A stretch of DNA of 38,569 nt from SIG578 sp045655125 (GCA_045655125.1 JAZOOR010000055.1:1-38569), one strand, 5' to 3'; counted from the first letter of the stretch, positions 8,061 through 16,479 are shown. Numbers and translations are program-made. Notes: a model not told the origin generated them from the letters alone.

Positions 8061-8918
8061 TTATTCGCTTTCCTCGATTGTTGATGTACCTGTAATCTCG
8101 CTGCCTGCTACGACTGTTCCACCGATTACAGCCGCGCTTGCAGACTGGTCTTCTGGTGCTGTTGTCGTATTTTCCACTTCGGTTGCAATCTCAGTTTGCC
8201 GATCCTCGCGATCGGCGGTGTCCTCTGCGTTTTCAGAAGGCGCCGTTGTATCTGTCTTTTCAGTTTTATCCTCGGGTAAGGTTTCCTCGTTGTCGGTTTC
8301 GTTGCTCTTTGGAACATCAACAATGTTATTTACAATCATTTTTATTTTATCATTATCAATAATATAAAGTTCGTTTTCCTCGCCCTTGTTTTTATAGGTA
8401 TCATAATGAGATGAGGTTCCCCAATGGGCAAGGAAATAAACGCAAGTCTTATCGGTAATGGTAAGCTCAAATTTAATAAAAGACGTTTTTCCATTGGGAG
8501 CAGTTTCGTCAATGCCGAGCTGCTGTGTATGATAGGTTTCCTTGCAGCCGTCAGCCGTAATGACTACAAATCCTGTTTTTGCTGTACTGTTTTCGGTTGG
8601 AGCAATCTCAACGATATAGCTGCCAGCCTCTAATTCTGCCTTATGGGTTTGATAATTACCGGTAATTGGATTTATTTCTACGGTTTCGCCATTTTTTTGG
8701 GTTATCTGAATTGAAGCCTTAGCCTCAAATTGCGCCGCCTTAATAATGTTGGGGCCGGAGGTGATATTGTAAGAAAAATATGTGTAAGCGCTAATGCTCA
8801 TAGCGGCAAGACACATTATAACAACTGTAAGAGTTAATGTTACACGCGCACGCATTACTCTATCGCAAATTCTTTTGTATTTAGGAACACGAAAAAACTT
8901 ATTATACAATTCCTTCAC
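8061..8918 (-). CDS. SipW-locus surface protein with acidic Thr/Glu tail
   Basis: A 285-residue protein with a GTG start behind AAAGGAGAG. Residues 1-25 are basic, 26-45 form a hydrophobic segment, and then comes SAYTYFSYNITSGPNIIKAAQF. That stretch resembles the SipW-cognate cleavage region (A-x-F-T-x-S-V-T-S-G-N-I-I-K-x-G), so processing by a SipW peptidase is inferred. Residues 60-205 form a predicted beta-rich exported domain. Residues 210-285 are a low-complexity Thr/Glu/Asp/Ala tail with no anchor motif. No enzyme motif is visible. It could be a matrix or fibre accessory. Confidence 0.75.
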   Translation of the reverse strand: MKELYNKFFRVPKYKRICDRVMRARVTLTLTVVIMCLAAMSISAYTYFSYNITSGPNIIKAAQFEAKASIQITQKNGETVEINPITGNYQTHKAELEAGSYIVEIAPTENSTAKTGFVVITADGCKETYHTQQLGIDETAPNGKTSFIKFELTITDKTCVYFLAHWGTSSHYDTYKNKGEENELYIIDNDKIKMIVNNIVDVPKSNETDNEETLPEDKTEKTDTTAPSENAEDTADREDRQTEIATEVENTTTAPEDQSASAAVIGGTVVAGSEITGTSTIEESE

Positions 8919-8951
8919 ATCATCACTCTCCTTTCCTCTTATTGCTATAGT

Positions 8952-9623
8952 TTACTTCTGCTGCTCCGCCTTGACGGTGATGCCAAGCTCAACCTTCGGC
9001 ATTGTTTCACCGCGATAGTTGGCAATGTTGCCGACCTCTTCGGGCATACGGACAATAAGCGCAATGCACTTTGTTTCTTTGGACGCCAAACTCGCGGTGT
9101 CTGTATCATAATTATGCAGGGGCATATCTGCAATATCTTTTACAAGGATTTTTGAGTTTTCTTTTGCAGTTTCACGGTCCATTCTGCCGCTGACAATATC
9201 CTCTTCCCTCACATCGGTGATGACGCCGAATCTGAGATAATCCTGCAGCATAAACTGCTGACCGAATGCATTGGTTGCTACAACACAGTCGTTTACATTA
9301 ACCGCCGTGTAAAAATCAAGCGGAAGGTCACCCTCGTTTTCAACCTTGAGATATACAACCTGAACATAACCCGGTTCATACAGCGCCTTTTCATCGAAAA
9401 CCTTGGTATCGCCCTTTATTTCGGCCCATTCCTTATTCTCGTCAAAATAGGAAACCTTAAGGTCAAACTGGGCAAAATGAAAAATGTTGTTTATCTCAGG
9501 TGTGGAATCGGTAAACCATGCCAGCGACGCACCCGTGCCGAGAATGCCCCAGATAATGAGGGCGCACAGACTGAGGGCTAAGGCTATTCGTTTGTAGGGT
9601 TTCTTCTTTGCTATAGGTTTCAC
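8952..9623 (-). CDS. TasA/camelysin-like SipW substrate
   Basis: A 223-residue protein with a basic start, a hydrophobic segment (about 12-32) and the SipW-cognate motif GTGASLAWFTDS. The mature part carries the TasA/camelysin pattern: a first strand (FHFAQFDLKVSYF), then YEPGYVQVVYLKVENEGDLPLDF, then a final strand ELGITVKAEQ. Proteins of this fold form or decorate extracellular fibres in Bacillus. Despite the Peptidase_M73 family name, protease activity is doubtful. It is closely similar to the N-terminal domain of the 441-residue beta-helix protein in the same locus (EPGYxxVxxLKVENEG). The gap to the upstream gene is 22 bases. Confidence 0.87.
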   Translation of the reverse strand: MKPIAKKKPYKRIALALSLCALIIWGILGTGASLAWFTDSTPEINNIFHFAQFDLKVSYFDENKEWAEIKGDTKVFDEKALYEPGYVQVVYLKVENEGDLPLDFYTAVNVNDCVVATNAFGQQFMLQDYLRFGVITDVREEDIVSGRMDRETAKENSKILVKDIADMPLHNYDTDTASLASKETKCIALIVRMPEEVGNIANYRGETMPKVELGITVKAEQQK

Positions 9624-9645
9624 GCCTTATTCCTCCTTGTCATTT

Positions 9646-10320
9646 TTAATGTTTCACGGCGTTTTCTTGCGTTTTCTTATTCTTTTTATGCCATACCAAA
9701 AGGATAATTATTGCACAGAGCGAACAAGCCATAAGCACAAACCACAATCCTATACGGGAATTGTCGCTGGTTTCTGGTGGCTTGGGGTCGCCTTGCTCTA
9801 TGGGATATTCTTCTATCAAAAATTCCCAGTCAAGATAGCCGATTTTATCTTGAAATTCGTTATCCAGCTCGACGGGAACATTCAATGTCACATCCAAGTT
9901 AACCTCACCGCCCGAATAGAGTGTTCCGAGGCACACCCAATCAGTAAGCTGTGCCTTTTCACTTGCCGCAGCATCAAACATATATGCCATTTGGTTGTCG
10001 CCGCTCTTTTTCACTTTAAGTCCGAGTTGGGAAAGAAATTCAACAGAATCCTCATGCGCTCCCAGAGAGCGAATATAGATCTTCACCTTAACCTTGTTAT
10101 CCGCATCATTTTTCACGGTGATCTTCTGCGTTAAGGTATCTCCGGGCATTATGCCCTTAAAATTTGGAAATAAGTCGGTCAGCGAATGATCGCTGCCGGG
10201 AGCAAATATGAAATTGCCTGCGTTGCCGCTGTAAGTGACATTTCCATCTGCCGCGTAAACAGGAAATACAGTGAACAGAGCGATAGCACAAACGGCAAAA
10301 AATGTAAATATTTTCTTCAT
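9646..10320 (-). CDS. Secreted protein with degenerate cell-wall sorting signal
   Basis: A 224-residue protein with a classical signal peptide MKKIFTFFAVCAIALFTVFP ending VYA-A (type I site), unlike its SipW-type neighbours. The exported domain has FKGIMPGDTLTQKITVKNDADNKV, a fibre/pilin-like beta pattern. The C-terminus reads PPETSDNSRIGLW, then a hydrophobic segment (about 190-209) and a basic HKKNKK tail. This is the layout of a sortase sorting signal, with PETSD where relatives usually have PxTGD. It may anchor the TasA-like fibres to the wall or stay in the membrane if the signal is dead. Confidence 0.83.
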   Translation of the reverse strand: MKKIFTFFAVCAIALFTVFPVYAADGNVTYSGNAGNFIFAPGSDHSLTDLFPNFKGIMPGDTLTQKITVKNDADNKVKVKIYIRSLGAHEDSVEFLSQLGLKVKKSGDNQMAYMFDAAASEKAQLTDWVCLGTLYSGGEVNLDVTLNVPVELDNEFQDKIGYLDWEFLIEEYPIEQGDPKPPETSDNSRIGLWFVLMACSLCAIIILLVWHKKNKKTQENAVKH

Positions 10321-10333
10321 CTACACGCCCTCC

Positions 10334-10897
10334 TTACTGCTTAGGCCAGCCTGAGGCTGTATAGGTATTACCGTCTATAATGGGGTTATTTTCGCTCTGT
10401 ACGGCCTGTGCCTTGACAGTGAGGGTCAGGGTTTTGCCAATATAACTGTTATCCACCTTAGAACCGACGATTTCTACGTGAGAAAACACGTTAGGGGTGG
10501 TATCACCGGGATTCACAATGCCTTTGTAATAGTACCATCCATCGTGAAGTTCCCAATATTCCTCATTGATGTTCAGCTTAAAGCAGTCCTCAGCGGAAAG
10601 CTCTGTGGAATTGACTCCGTAAACCATCTTTACACGCAAATAAAAGGGGTGCTCGCAATCACTCTCCACGCTGACCTTTTTGGAAACAACATCGCCTGGG
10701 ATGACATACACACCCTCTTTGGGAAATTCTTTTCCTTGGTCGGTCATTTCGTGAATAATAAACTGAATGTTACCGGAGGTCACAACATTGGTGGCTTTTC
10801 CGACAGTAGAGTAATATGCAAGTGATGATGTGCCCACAAAAGCCATCATAGCCGCCACAAGCGAGGCAACAAATATTTTGAGTTTAATTTTGCCCAT
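10334..10897 (-). CDS. TasA-like SipW substrate (187 aa)
   Basis: An exported protein with an N-terminal hydrophobic segment (about 7-24) and GTSSLAYYSTVGKATNVVTSGNIQF, which fits the SipW-cognate signal plus the first TasA strand. PGDVVSKKVSVESDCEHPFYLRVKMVY is the conserved central TasA/camelysin region, and LTLTVKAQAVQSENN the C-terminal strand. The mature domain has two Cys (one in SDCEHP, one in AEDCF) that could form a disulfide. It is spaced 13 bases from the next gene. It follows the large beta-helix gene, separated by two intergenic hairpins. Confidence 0.87.
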   Translation of the reverse strand: MGKIKLKIFVASLVAAMMAFVGTSSLAYYSTVGKATNVVTSGNIQFIIHEMTDQGKEFPKEGVYVIPGDVVSKKVSVESDCEHPFYLRVKMVYGVNSTELSAEDCFKLNINEEYWELHDGWYYYKGIVNPGDTTPNVFSHVEIVGSKVDNSYIGKTLTLTVKAQAVQSENNPIIDGNTYTASGWPKQ

Positions 10898-10937
10898 TCA
10901 AATGACCTCCTTTTTCAAGATTTGAGTTTGTCACTCA

Positions 10938-11009
10938 GCAATCAAAAGACACAAAGACAAATCTTTATGCCCTTTGATTGCCGCCTAACTCCCCGAAAGG
11001 AGTTAGGAC
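10938..11009 (-). repeat. Short relative of the locus repeat: two hairpins between genes
   Basis: GCAATCAAAAG (10938-10948) pairs with CTTTGATTGC (10972-10981), and CCTAACTCC pairs with GGAGTTAGG (to about 11007). The same termini and the same CCTAACTCC hairpin flank the 151-bp repeat at 14597, but the middle of that element is absent here. It lies directly after the 680-residue protein gene in the transcript and may be an RNA-stabilising or partial-termination structure. Confidence 0.7.
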
Positions 11010-11027
11010 GGACTTTAGTTTGAATTA

Positions 11028-13070
11028 TTAATTGTAAACTACTATATTCTGAGCGAGCTTGCTACCGCCAACGAAATCAGCGATATTAGCTTCTACACCG
11101 TCAAGAGTAGCCTTGCAGTTAGTAATTGTCAATGTCTTGCCGGTACCTTCCATATCAATAAAGTTGGTCTTACCACTCATATAATTGAAGGTGCAATCAG
11201 TAAGAGTGATATTACAGTACATGTTCAAGCCATTGTAATTAGAAGCATCATTGCCGAACGTACATTTTTCAAAGGTTACAGCACCATCGCCACCAAATGC
11301 GTTGAAACCGTTTATCTCACAATTTTTGAAAACAACGTTGCCGTTCATTTCATCAAAGTGAACTCCGCGGAAATTCGTTTTTATTACGCAGTTTTCAAAT
11401 ACAACCGTTTCACCAACCCTGCTGTAACACCAACGGAGAGCTTCATATCCCTCAAATACACAATCCTTGAAGGTTCCACTAACGGTCTGAGTAACTGCAG
11501 TACCAGACTCGTTCTTAAATGTTGCGCCAATTATGGTTGCACCGGTGTTAAGCTGAGTAGTTCCTTCAACTACAACACCTTCTGCATAGATTTCCTTTGC
11601 GCCGTTGTTAAGAGCATCGGTAAGTGTTGCAGCATCGGTAGCAATAGCATTATTTGAGTTAGCAGCCTGAATAAGCTCAGTGCCATCATTTTCTATATAG
11701 CGATAAACATCGTTATTGAATTTGCAGTTTGCTGCATTTACAGTAACGGTTTCCTTATCGCCCTTATAACCGCCGCCGAATACAAGCTCACCGTAGTACT
11801 CGCCGCCATTAAATGCAACCTTTGTGTTAGCAAAGCTATTGCCATAGGAGTATGAGTAGAGGGCAAGGTTATCACCTGCGGGATCGGTAGAAATTAATGT
11901 GCCGCCGTTTACGGTTACATTAACATAAGGAGCAATGGTGCTGTTATTTGAGGGAAGCTGAACCCATATTGCACGTCTGCCTGTAATAGTACCGCCGTTG
12001 ATTGTTACATTGATTGGGGTGATAGCAGAGTTTGAAAATGTACGGATTGCAACCTTTCCGCAACCGTCAATAACACCGTTTTCAACGATTAAGTTTGCTC
12101 CAGGATAACAGTCAACCGCATAGGAAGCACCGCCTGGAGCGGTTATATTCTTAATAGTAGCACCATCTACAACAAGTGTACCTGAGCAGCTGATTGCATT
12201 GTTGGCATAGCCTGGGAAAGCAGGCTGACCTTCGCCGCCCCACTCTGTATCGGGAGTAGTTGCATAGAAGGATACTTCACCGTTTGTAAGGGTGAGCTCT
12301 TTGTCGCTGTTTACCTTAATGAGATAAGAAGTGTTAGAGCTTGTGGAGGTACCCGAAAGGGTATTTCCGTTAAGGTCGATAAGCATATCGTTGTTTACAA
12401 CAACGGGTGTATTGCCTAAATCAACGTCCTTTGTAAGAATAACATTTTTGCCAGCAGCGAGAGCCTTTCTTAAAGCGGCATCGCTTCCAACAAATGCGAT
12501 GTTATCATACATTTCATCATAAGAGTCCTTTTCATAGGTGTACTGAGTAGCAAAAACAGAAATAGAGATACCACTAACTGTTAAGCCCTGATAGTCGTTG
12601 TTCGCCTCTTCCTTCATATGACCTTTAAGAACAATCGCCTTAGAGGTTTCGCCTGCTAAGAGATAGCCATTAAGGTCTGCAAGAGCGGTTTCAACGCCAT
12701 CAACAGTTACAGTCCATTCAATAGCCTCAAGAAGCTTTGCATCTCCGGTGATACCATTGATAGCAATTTCATACTTGAGAGCGAGGGTGCCTTTGTTTTT
12801 AACAAAAACTTCCTCTAATTTATAGGTGCAGCCGGGCTCCCAGAGAGCGTTTTCATCCTGGTCAACAAACTTGATAACCTTTCCCTCTAAGGAATTTCCT
12901 GCAGCATCCACTAAATCAACCTGTAAGGTACCGGACTTAATGATGTTACCTGCAGAGGTAACAGAATCTGTGAACCAAGCAAAGGTGCTGCCGACGAGCA
13001 TTGAGATGCACATTAAAAGTGCAAGACCGCTTGCAAGCAGAGCACGCTTGGTGCTTTTGATTTTAGTCAT
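11028..13070 (-). CDS. TasA-like/beta-helix surface protein (680 aa)
   Basis: Begins MTKIKSTKRALLASGLALLM with SipW-cognate motif GSTFAWFTDSVTSAGNI. Residues of about 35-195 form a TasA/camelysin-like domain (EPGCTYKLEEVFVKNKGTLALKY ... GISISVFATQ). Residues of about 210-675 are many short repeats rich in Asn, Gly, Thr and Val (NVTVNGGTL, VVFKNCEI, VTFEKCTF, ITLTDCTF), the signature of a right-handed parallel beta-helix of the pectate-lyase/adhesin type. No catalytic triad is evident, so an adhesive or structural role is more likely than an enzyme. The start at 13070 is chosen for its AAAGGAGG site and identity with its paralogue; the longer ORF start at 13136 is rejected. Confidence 0.88.
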   Translation of the reverse strand: MTKIKSTKRALLASGLALLMCISMLVGSTFAWFTDSVTSAGNIIKSGTLQVDLVDAAGNSLEGKVIKFVDQDENALWEPGCTYKLEEVFVKNKGTLALKYEIAINGITGDAKLLEAIEWTVTVDGVETALADLNGYLLAGETSKAIVLKGHMKEEANNDYQGLTVSGISISVFATQYTYEKDSYDEMYDNIAFVGSDAALRKALAAGKNVILTKDVDLGNTPVVVNNDMLIDLNGNTLSGTSTSSNTSYLIKVNSDKELTLTNGEVSFYATTPDTEWGGEGQPAFPGYANNAISCSGTLVVDGATIKNITAPGGASYAVDCYPGANLIVENGVIDGCGKVAIRTFSNSAITPINVTINGGTITGRRAIWVQLPSNNSTIAPYVNVTVNGGTLISTDPAGDNLALYSYSYGNSFANTKVAFNGGEYYGELVFGGGYKGDKETVTVNAANCKFNNDVYRYIENDGTELIQAANSNNAIATDAATLTDALNNGAKEIYAEGVVVEGTTQLNTGATIIGATFKNESGTAVTQTVSGTFKDCVFEGYEALRWCYSRVGETVVFENCVIKTNFRGVHFDEMNGNVVFKNCEINGFNAFGGDGAVTFEKCTFGNDASNYNGLNMYCNITLTDCTFNYMSGKTNFIDMEGTGKTLTITNCKATLDGVEANIADFVGGSKLAQNIVVYN

Positions 13071-13095
13071 TATTATGACCTCCTTTATAGATTTT

Positions 13096-13134
13096 GTCGG
13101 CGCTATGTAAAAACTGCAATTCGAAAACGCCGAC
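13096..13134 (-). other. Hairpin in the leader of the 680-aa beta-helix gene
   Basis: GTCGGCG (13096-13102) pairs with CGCCGAC (13128-13134), 26 bases upstream of the start codon. It has no U-tract, so it may influence mRNA stability or translation and not termination. Confidence 0.45.
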
Positions 13135-13193
13135 AAACGAGAGCAGTTATTTTGCGGTATTAAATGATTTTAATACCTTTTGTGCAGGCTACA

Positions 13194-13865
13194 TTACATA
13201 CCAACGGTAGTGAAAGCAGTTTTTGCATTTGCAGCATCTGTAGCAGTTGATACAGCGCCAACATTTTGTGTCTGAACAGCATCTGCTTTAATGTTAATGC
13301 TGAAGCTGTTAGCTGCGTCACCTTCGTTAAATTTGGCAGCCTGATCACGAGTTAATCCCTCGGGAATAACAACATCTGTAAACACTCTTACATACTGATT
13401 GCTTTCAAGGATGCCATTATAGTACAGCACATAGGTGATTTCATCAGTATTCTGATCATAGTTACCATTAAAATTATCATCAGATTCCCAGTTACTCGCT
13501 ACAAAGCCGGGGAATACATTTGCAGTAAGGGTAGAACTACCACCTGCAATATAATCAACAAAGTTCTTTGCATTGGTAATCTTGATAGTTACTCTAATGT
13601 ACTGATCGTAATGGCCTGTGTTGTAAATGGTAGGATTCTTATCAAGGGTATCTCCGGGGAGAATTTCCTTGTAAGGACCAGCTTCGGTTTCCTCCAGTTT
13701 AACAGAAAAAACCTCATCAGCAGTATCGTCATCAGTAGATGCAATAAAGAATTCGTTGTTGACGGATTTACTGTCACTGAACCAAGCCAAAGTACCCATA
13801 GAGATAATGGCGACAAGGGAGATTACAAGAGCTGTAACAAAAACCTTTTTCTTTGTCATTTTCAT
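13194..13865 (-). CDS. TasA-like SipW substrate (223 aa)
   Basis: An exported 223-residue protein with a basic start, a hydrophobic segment (about 8-26) and the cleavage-region motif MGTLAWFSDSKSVNNEF. The mature domain shows EILPGDTLDKNPTIYNTGHYDQYIRVTIKI, the strongly conserved TasA/camelysin core, and SINIKADAVQTQNVG as its last strand. It lies directly downstream of the first SipW peptidase gene, the usual sipW-tasA arrangement, so it is the best candidate for the main fibre subunit. It has no Cys and no C-terminal anchor. Confidence 0.9.
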   Translation of the reverse strand: MKMTKKKVFVTALVISLVAIISMGTLAWFSDSKSVNNEFFIASTDDDTADEVFSVKLEETEAGPYKEILPGDTLDKNPTIYNTGHYDQYIRVTIKITNAKNFVDYIAGGSSTLTANVFPGFVASNWESDDNFNGNYDQNTDEITYVLYYNGILESNQYVRVFTDVVIPEGLTRDQAAKFNEGDAANSFSINIKADAVQTQNVGAVSTATDAANAKTAFTTVGM

Positions 13866-13952
13866 GTCATTTTCCTCCTTTCTTCATAGTCTATATCTCA
13901 AATTCGTGCCTATTGGAATTCCTTTACAGGCGCAAATGTGAAACCAATATTA

Positions 13953-14567
13953 TCAGGATTTTTTGTCTGCCACCTCGGCACGAAGCCTCTCAACCTCGGC
14001 TTTCAGTCTTTCATTTTCCTCGTTGGCGGCATCAATATCAGCTTGAGCCATAGCGATTTCGGGATCATCTTCATCCTTTTTCTTCTTGCCAATCATATCG
14101 GGAACAAAGACAAGGATTATGAGTAAAAGTCCCACACCGAGAGTAATATACATACCGGGCGGATTTTGTATGAAATCAGACACATAGCCCAATTTAGGAA
14201 TTGAAAATTTAGGTACACCGATCACATTGTTAAAGTGAACGGGATCCTGATCTTCAATGTCATTGGCATCGCCCTTGGTGTAGAAACGCTGATTTTCGGC
14301 GTCCACACGAACGACACGGTGTGTACCAACTACCAAATCCTCATTAACAAGAAAGGTAATAACGTCGCCCTCTTTAATAGTTGCGGGGGCAACCTCTTTT
14401 ACATAAATTAAATCTCCAACCATATATTTCGGCTCCATAGAGGGCGAAATGATATTGAAGCAACGAAACCCAACCAATCGGGAACCCATCAGAAACACGG
14501 CGCAGAGTACCATCAGTACCACGAGTATGGTGGATGCGATATTCCATATCTTTTTAATCGTAGTCAT
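13953..14567 (-). CDS. sipW: SipW-type signal peptidase I (first copy)
   Basis: A 204-residue ER/archaeal-type signal peptidase with a Ser-His catalytic pair: Ser 43 in SPSMEP and His 83 in GTHRVV. The TKGDAND motif near residue 93 completes the conserved boxes. There is an N-terminal membrane segment (about 10-28) and a second near 137-157, so the C-terminus faces the cytoplasm. That tail is an Asp/Lys-rich linker and a heptad-patterned coiled coil (ENERLKAEVERLRAEV). It is expected to cut the AWFTDS-type signals encoded around it. Confidence 0.93.
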   Translation of the reverse strand: MTTIKKIWNIASTILVVLMVLCAVFLMGSRLVGFRCFNIISPSMEPKYMVGDLIYVKEVAPATIKEGDVITFLVNEDLVVGTHRVVRVDAENQRFYTKGDANDIEDQDPVHFNNVIGVPKFSIPKLGYVSDFIQNPPGMYITLGVGLLLIILVFVPDMIGKKKKDEDDPEIAMAQADIDAANEENERLKAEVERLRAEVADKKS

Positions 14568-14596
14568 ATCATTAACTCTCCTTCATTTGCCTTTTC

Positions 14597-14747
14597 GGCA
14601 ATCAAAAGATACGATTCTACCTGTGGCTCCACTTGTCAGGGGAGCTGTCACCGCAGGTGACTGAGGGGTAGTTTTTTCTCTCCCTCCACCGCTTACGCGG
14701 TCCCCCTCCCTCGTCAGAGGGAGGCAAGATCATATCCTTTGATTGCC
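14597..14747 (+). repeat. 151-bp repeat, copy 1
   Basis: Differs from the copy at 16237-16387 at only two bases and has the same orientation. The ends are inverted repeats (GGCAATCAAAAGATA and ATATCCTTTGATTGCC). Inside are two further hairpins, one around TGTCACC-GCA-GGTGAC and one made of CTCCCTC / GAGGGAG with an ACCGCTTACGCGGT core. It is non-coding, MITE-like in build, and resembles repeats I associate with gut Clostridia. It lies between sipW and the 441-residue beta-helix gene and is followed by a CCTAACTCC/GGAGTTAGG hairpin. Confidence 0.9.
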
Positions 14748-14749
14748 GC

Positions 14750-14773
14750 CTAACTCCCCATGGGGAGTTAGGA
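14750..14773 (-). other. Conserved hairpin after the 441-aa beta-helix gene
   Basis: CTAACTCCCCATGGGGAGTTAG is an uninterrupted palindrome. The same hairpin with a different loop follows the 680-aa paralogue (about 10985-11007). It lies 18 bases beyond the stop codon on the minus strand, with no clear U-tract. Confidence 0.7.
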
Positions 14774-14791
14774 CGGACTTATTAAGGGATA

Positions 14792-16117
14792 TTATTTAAT
14801 AATGAGAGAACTGTTCGGACCGTAAGTACGGGTGCCGCAATTGGTACGGGTACAGCCATTCAAAACAACAGTGGTGGAATATTCGGATTCGCTATATACA
14901 TTCACACAGCCGCTATTAATAACGCCCATTGAAGATTGGGTTACACCGGTGTAGTTAAAGGTGCAATTGTTAAAGTTATGGGTTCCGCCCATACCTTCAA
15001 CGAAGCTTCTGGAAACGATACCGGAAGTTGCCTTTGTAAATGTGCAATCGTTGAATTCTGCAACGCCGACAGGGTTATCAACAAAATTGGTAATCACCGA
15101 ACCGGTGAAGGTGCAGTTGTTATAAATAACAGAATCGGGCCCATTTGCTTCGCTGCCGATCACTAAATTTTTACCGGCATTGACAAAATTACAATTTTCA
15201 AATACTACCTGCTCATTGGCGCCAGCGCCCATCATAACATAGTTGCCGCCTCGATGGGTAGGATTGAAAGTTGCACCCTCAATTGTAACACCAGCCGGGA
15301 TTTCATAGGCAGCAGCGGAGCCGTTTGCCATAACCTCAGTGATGTCAATGGTCACTCCGGTTGCATCAATGTTCACTTCGCGCTCTCCGTTTGCAGCATC
15401 AGCAAGTGCTGCTTTCAGTTCATCTGCAGATGTAACAGTAACGTTCTTTGCAGGCAACTGTACCTTGTCATATTCTGCATTTGCATCATACTGATCGTCA
15501 AAGCTATCTTCCTCAACAGTGTCCTGTGTTGCAAGGATCATAATATCAAATGCACCAAGAATAAGATCCTGATAATCGTTGCCGGCTTCTTCCTGCATCT
15601 TCAAAGCGATACCGAGATAAGCAACTTCGCCGGCTTTAAGATTGCCGTGGGTAGTGCTTTCAATGGTATTTACGAAATCACGAACAGTACCTACCTTGGT
15701 GTAACCGTCGAGATTACGGTCAGCAGGATATGTAAGTTCGGTTGCACTGGGGCGAACATAAACGTCGATCACATCAGCAAGGATAGAAAGGTCGTCTGCA
15801 GAAATAAACTTTGCATACCATTTAAGTGCGAGAGAGCCTTCGTTCTCAACCTTAAGAACCTTCACATCGGTATAACCGGGTTCCCATAGATCGTAATCGA
15901 AGATAGGAGCCTTGGATTCCTTGATAGATGCCCAGCCATCTTCCTTATCAAGCAGTTCAAGGTCGAGTTTCAAAGTACCGGACTGAATCTTGTTACCTGC
16001 AGAGGTAACGGAGTCTGTGAACCAAGCAAATGTGCTACCAATAAGCATGGAGACACACATCAGCAAGGACACGGCGCTGAACAGCAAAGCGCGCTTGGTG
16101 CTTTTGATTTTAGTCAT
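14792..16117 (-). CDS. TasA-like/beta-helix surface protein (441 aa)
   Basis: Begins MTKIKSTKRALLFSAVSLLM with GSTFAWFTDSVTSAGNKI, nearly identical to the 680-aa protein. Residues of about 38-200 form the TasA/camelysin-like domain (LWEPGYTDVKVLKVENEGSLALKW ... FDIMILATQ). Residues of about 225-440 are beta-helix repeats (VVFENCNF, VIYNNCTF, AEFNDCTF, HNFNNCTF). The last part has Cys spaced once per turn, suggesting a stacked Cys ladder or disulfides. Two 151-bp direct repeats bracket the gene. It is probably a surface adhesin or fibre component. Confidence 0.88.
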   Translation of the reverse strand: MTKIKSTKRALLFSAVSLLMCVSMLIGSTFAWFTDSVTSAGNKIQSGTLKLDLELLDKEDGWASIKESKAPIFDYDLWEPGYTDVKVLKVENEGSLALKWYAKFISADDLSILADVIDVYVRPSATELTYPADRNLDGYTKVGTVRDFVNTIESTTHGNLKAGEVAYLGIALKMQEEAGNDYQDLILGAFDIMILATQDTVEEDSFDDQYDANAEYDKVQLPAKNVTVTSADELKAALADAANGEREVNIDATGVTIDITEVMANGSAAAYEIPAGVTIEGATFNPTHRGGNYVMMGAGANEQVVFENCNFVNAGKNLVIGSEANGPDSVIYNNCTFTGSVITNFVDNPVGVAEFNDCTFTKATSGIVSRSFVEGMGGTHNFNNCTFNYTGVTQSSMGVINSGCVNVYSESEYSTTVVLNGCTRTNCGTRTYGPNSSLIIK

Positions 16118-16236
16118 TATTATGACCTCCTTTATTTTGTTGTGCCAACGTTGGGAAATATTGAAACCGCTCTCTCGCTGACCGTTGACTTAACGCGAAA
16201 GGTGGCTTATGAAGGTCTTGCCAAAGTTTTTTTCTC

Positions 16237-16387
16237 GGCAATCAAAAGATACGATTCTACCTGTGGCTCCACTTGTCAGGGGAGCTGTCACCGCAGGTGA
16301 CTGAGGGGTAGTTTTTTCTCTCCCTCCACCGCTTACGCGGTCCCCCTCCCTCGTCAGAGGGAGGTGAGATCATATCCTTTGATTGCC
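16237..16387 (+). repeat. 151-bp repeat, copy 2
   Basis: Identical to the 14597 copy except for two adjacent-region substitutions (GAGGCAAGAT becomes GAGGTGAGAT). It lies in the 406-base gap upstream of the 441-residue beta-helix gene. The rest of that gap holds a GCCGCCCATC/GATGGGGCGGC hairpin (16383-16411), an AAATGTG/CACATTT hairpin (about 16422-16442) and the hairpin listed at 16444. Confidence 0.9.
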
Positions 16388-16443
16388 GCCCATCCTAAAT
16401 AGATGGGGCGGCGTGAGACCAAATGTGAAAATTGCACATTTCT

Positions 16444-16479
16444 GCTGATTGCAAAGCGCGAGGATGTATAGCAATCAGC
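16444..16479. other. Hairpin in the gap upstream of the 441-aa gene
   Basis: GCTGATTGC (16444-16452) and GCAATCAGC (16471-16479) form a perfect 9-bp stem with an 18-base loop. It contains GATTGC, also part of the 151-bp repeat ends, so it may be a degenerate relative. Confidence 0.6.

Noticed and set aside
8952..9623. Camelysin-type metalloprotease function for the TasA-like proteins
   Set aside because: No HExxH or other metal site is visible in any of them; a structural role fits better.
9637..10134. 165-aa plus-strand frame opposite the sorting-signal protein
   Set aside because: Antisense to a gene with a clear signal peptide and anchor; no ribosome site.
14597..16387. Possible CRISPR array or composite transposon made by the two 151-bp repeats
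   Set aside because: There are only two copies, 1.5 kb apart, no spacers and no transposase; the enclosed gene is a surface protein.
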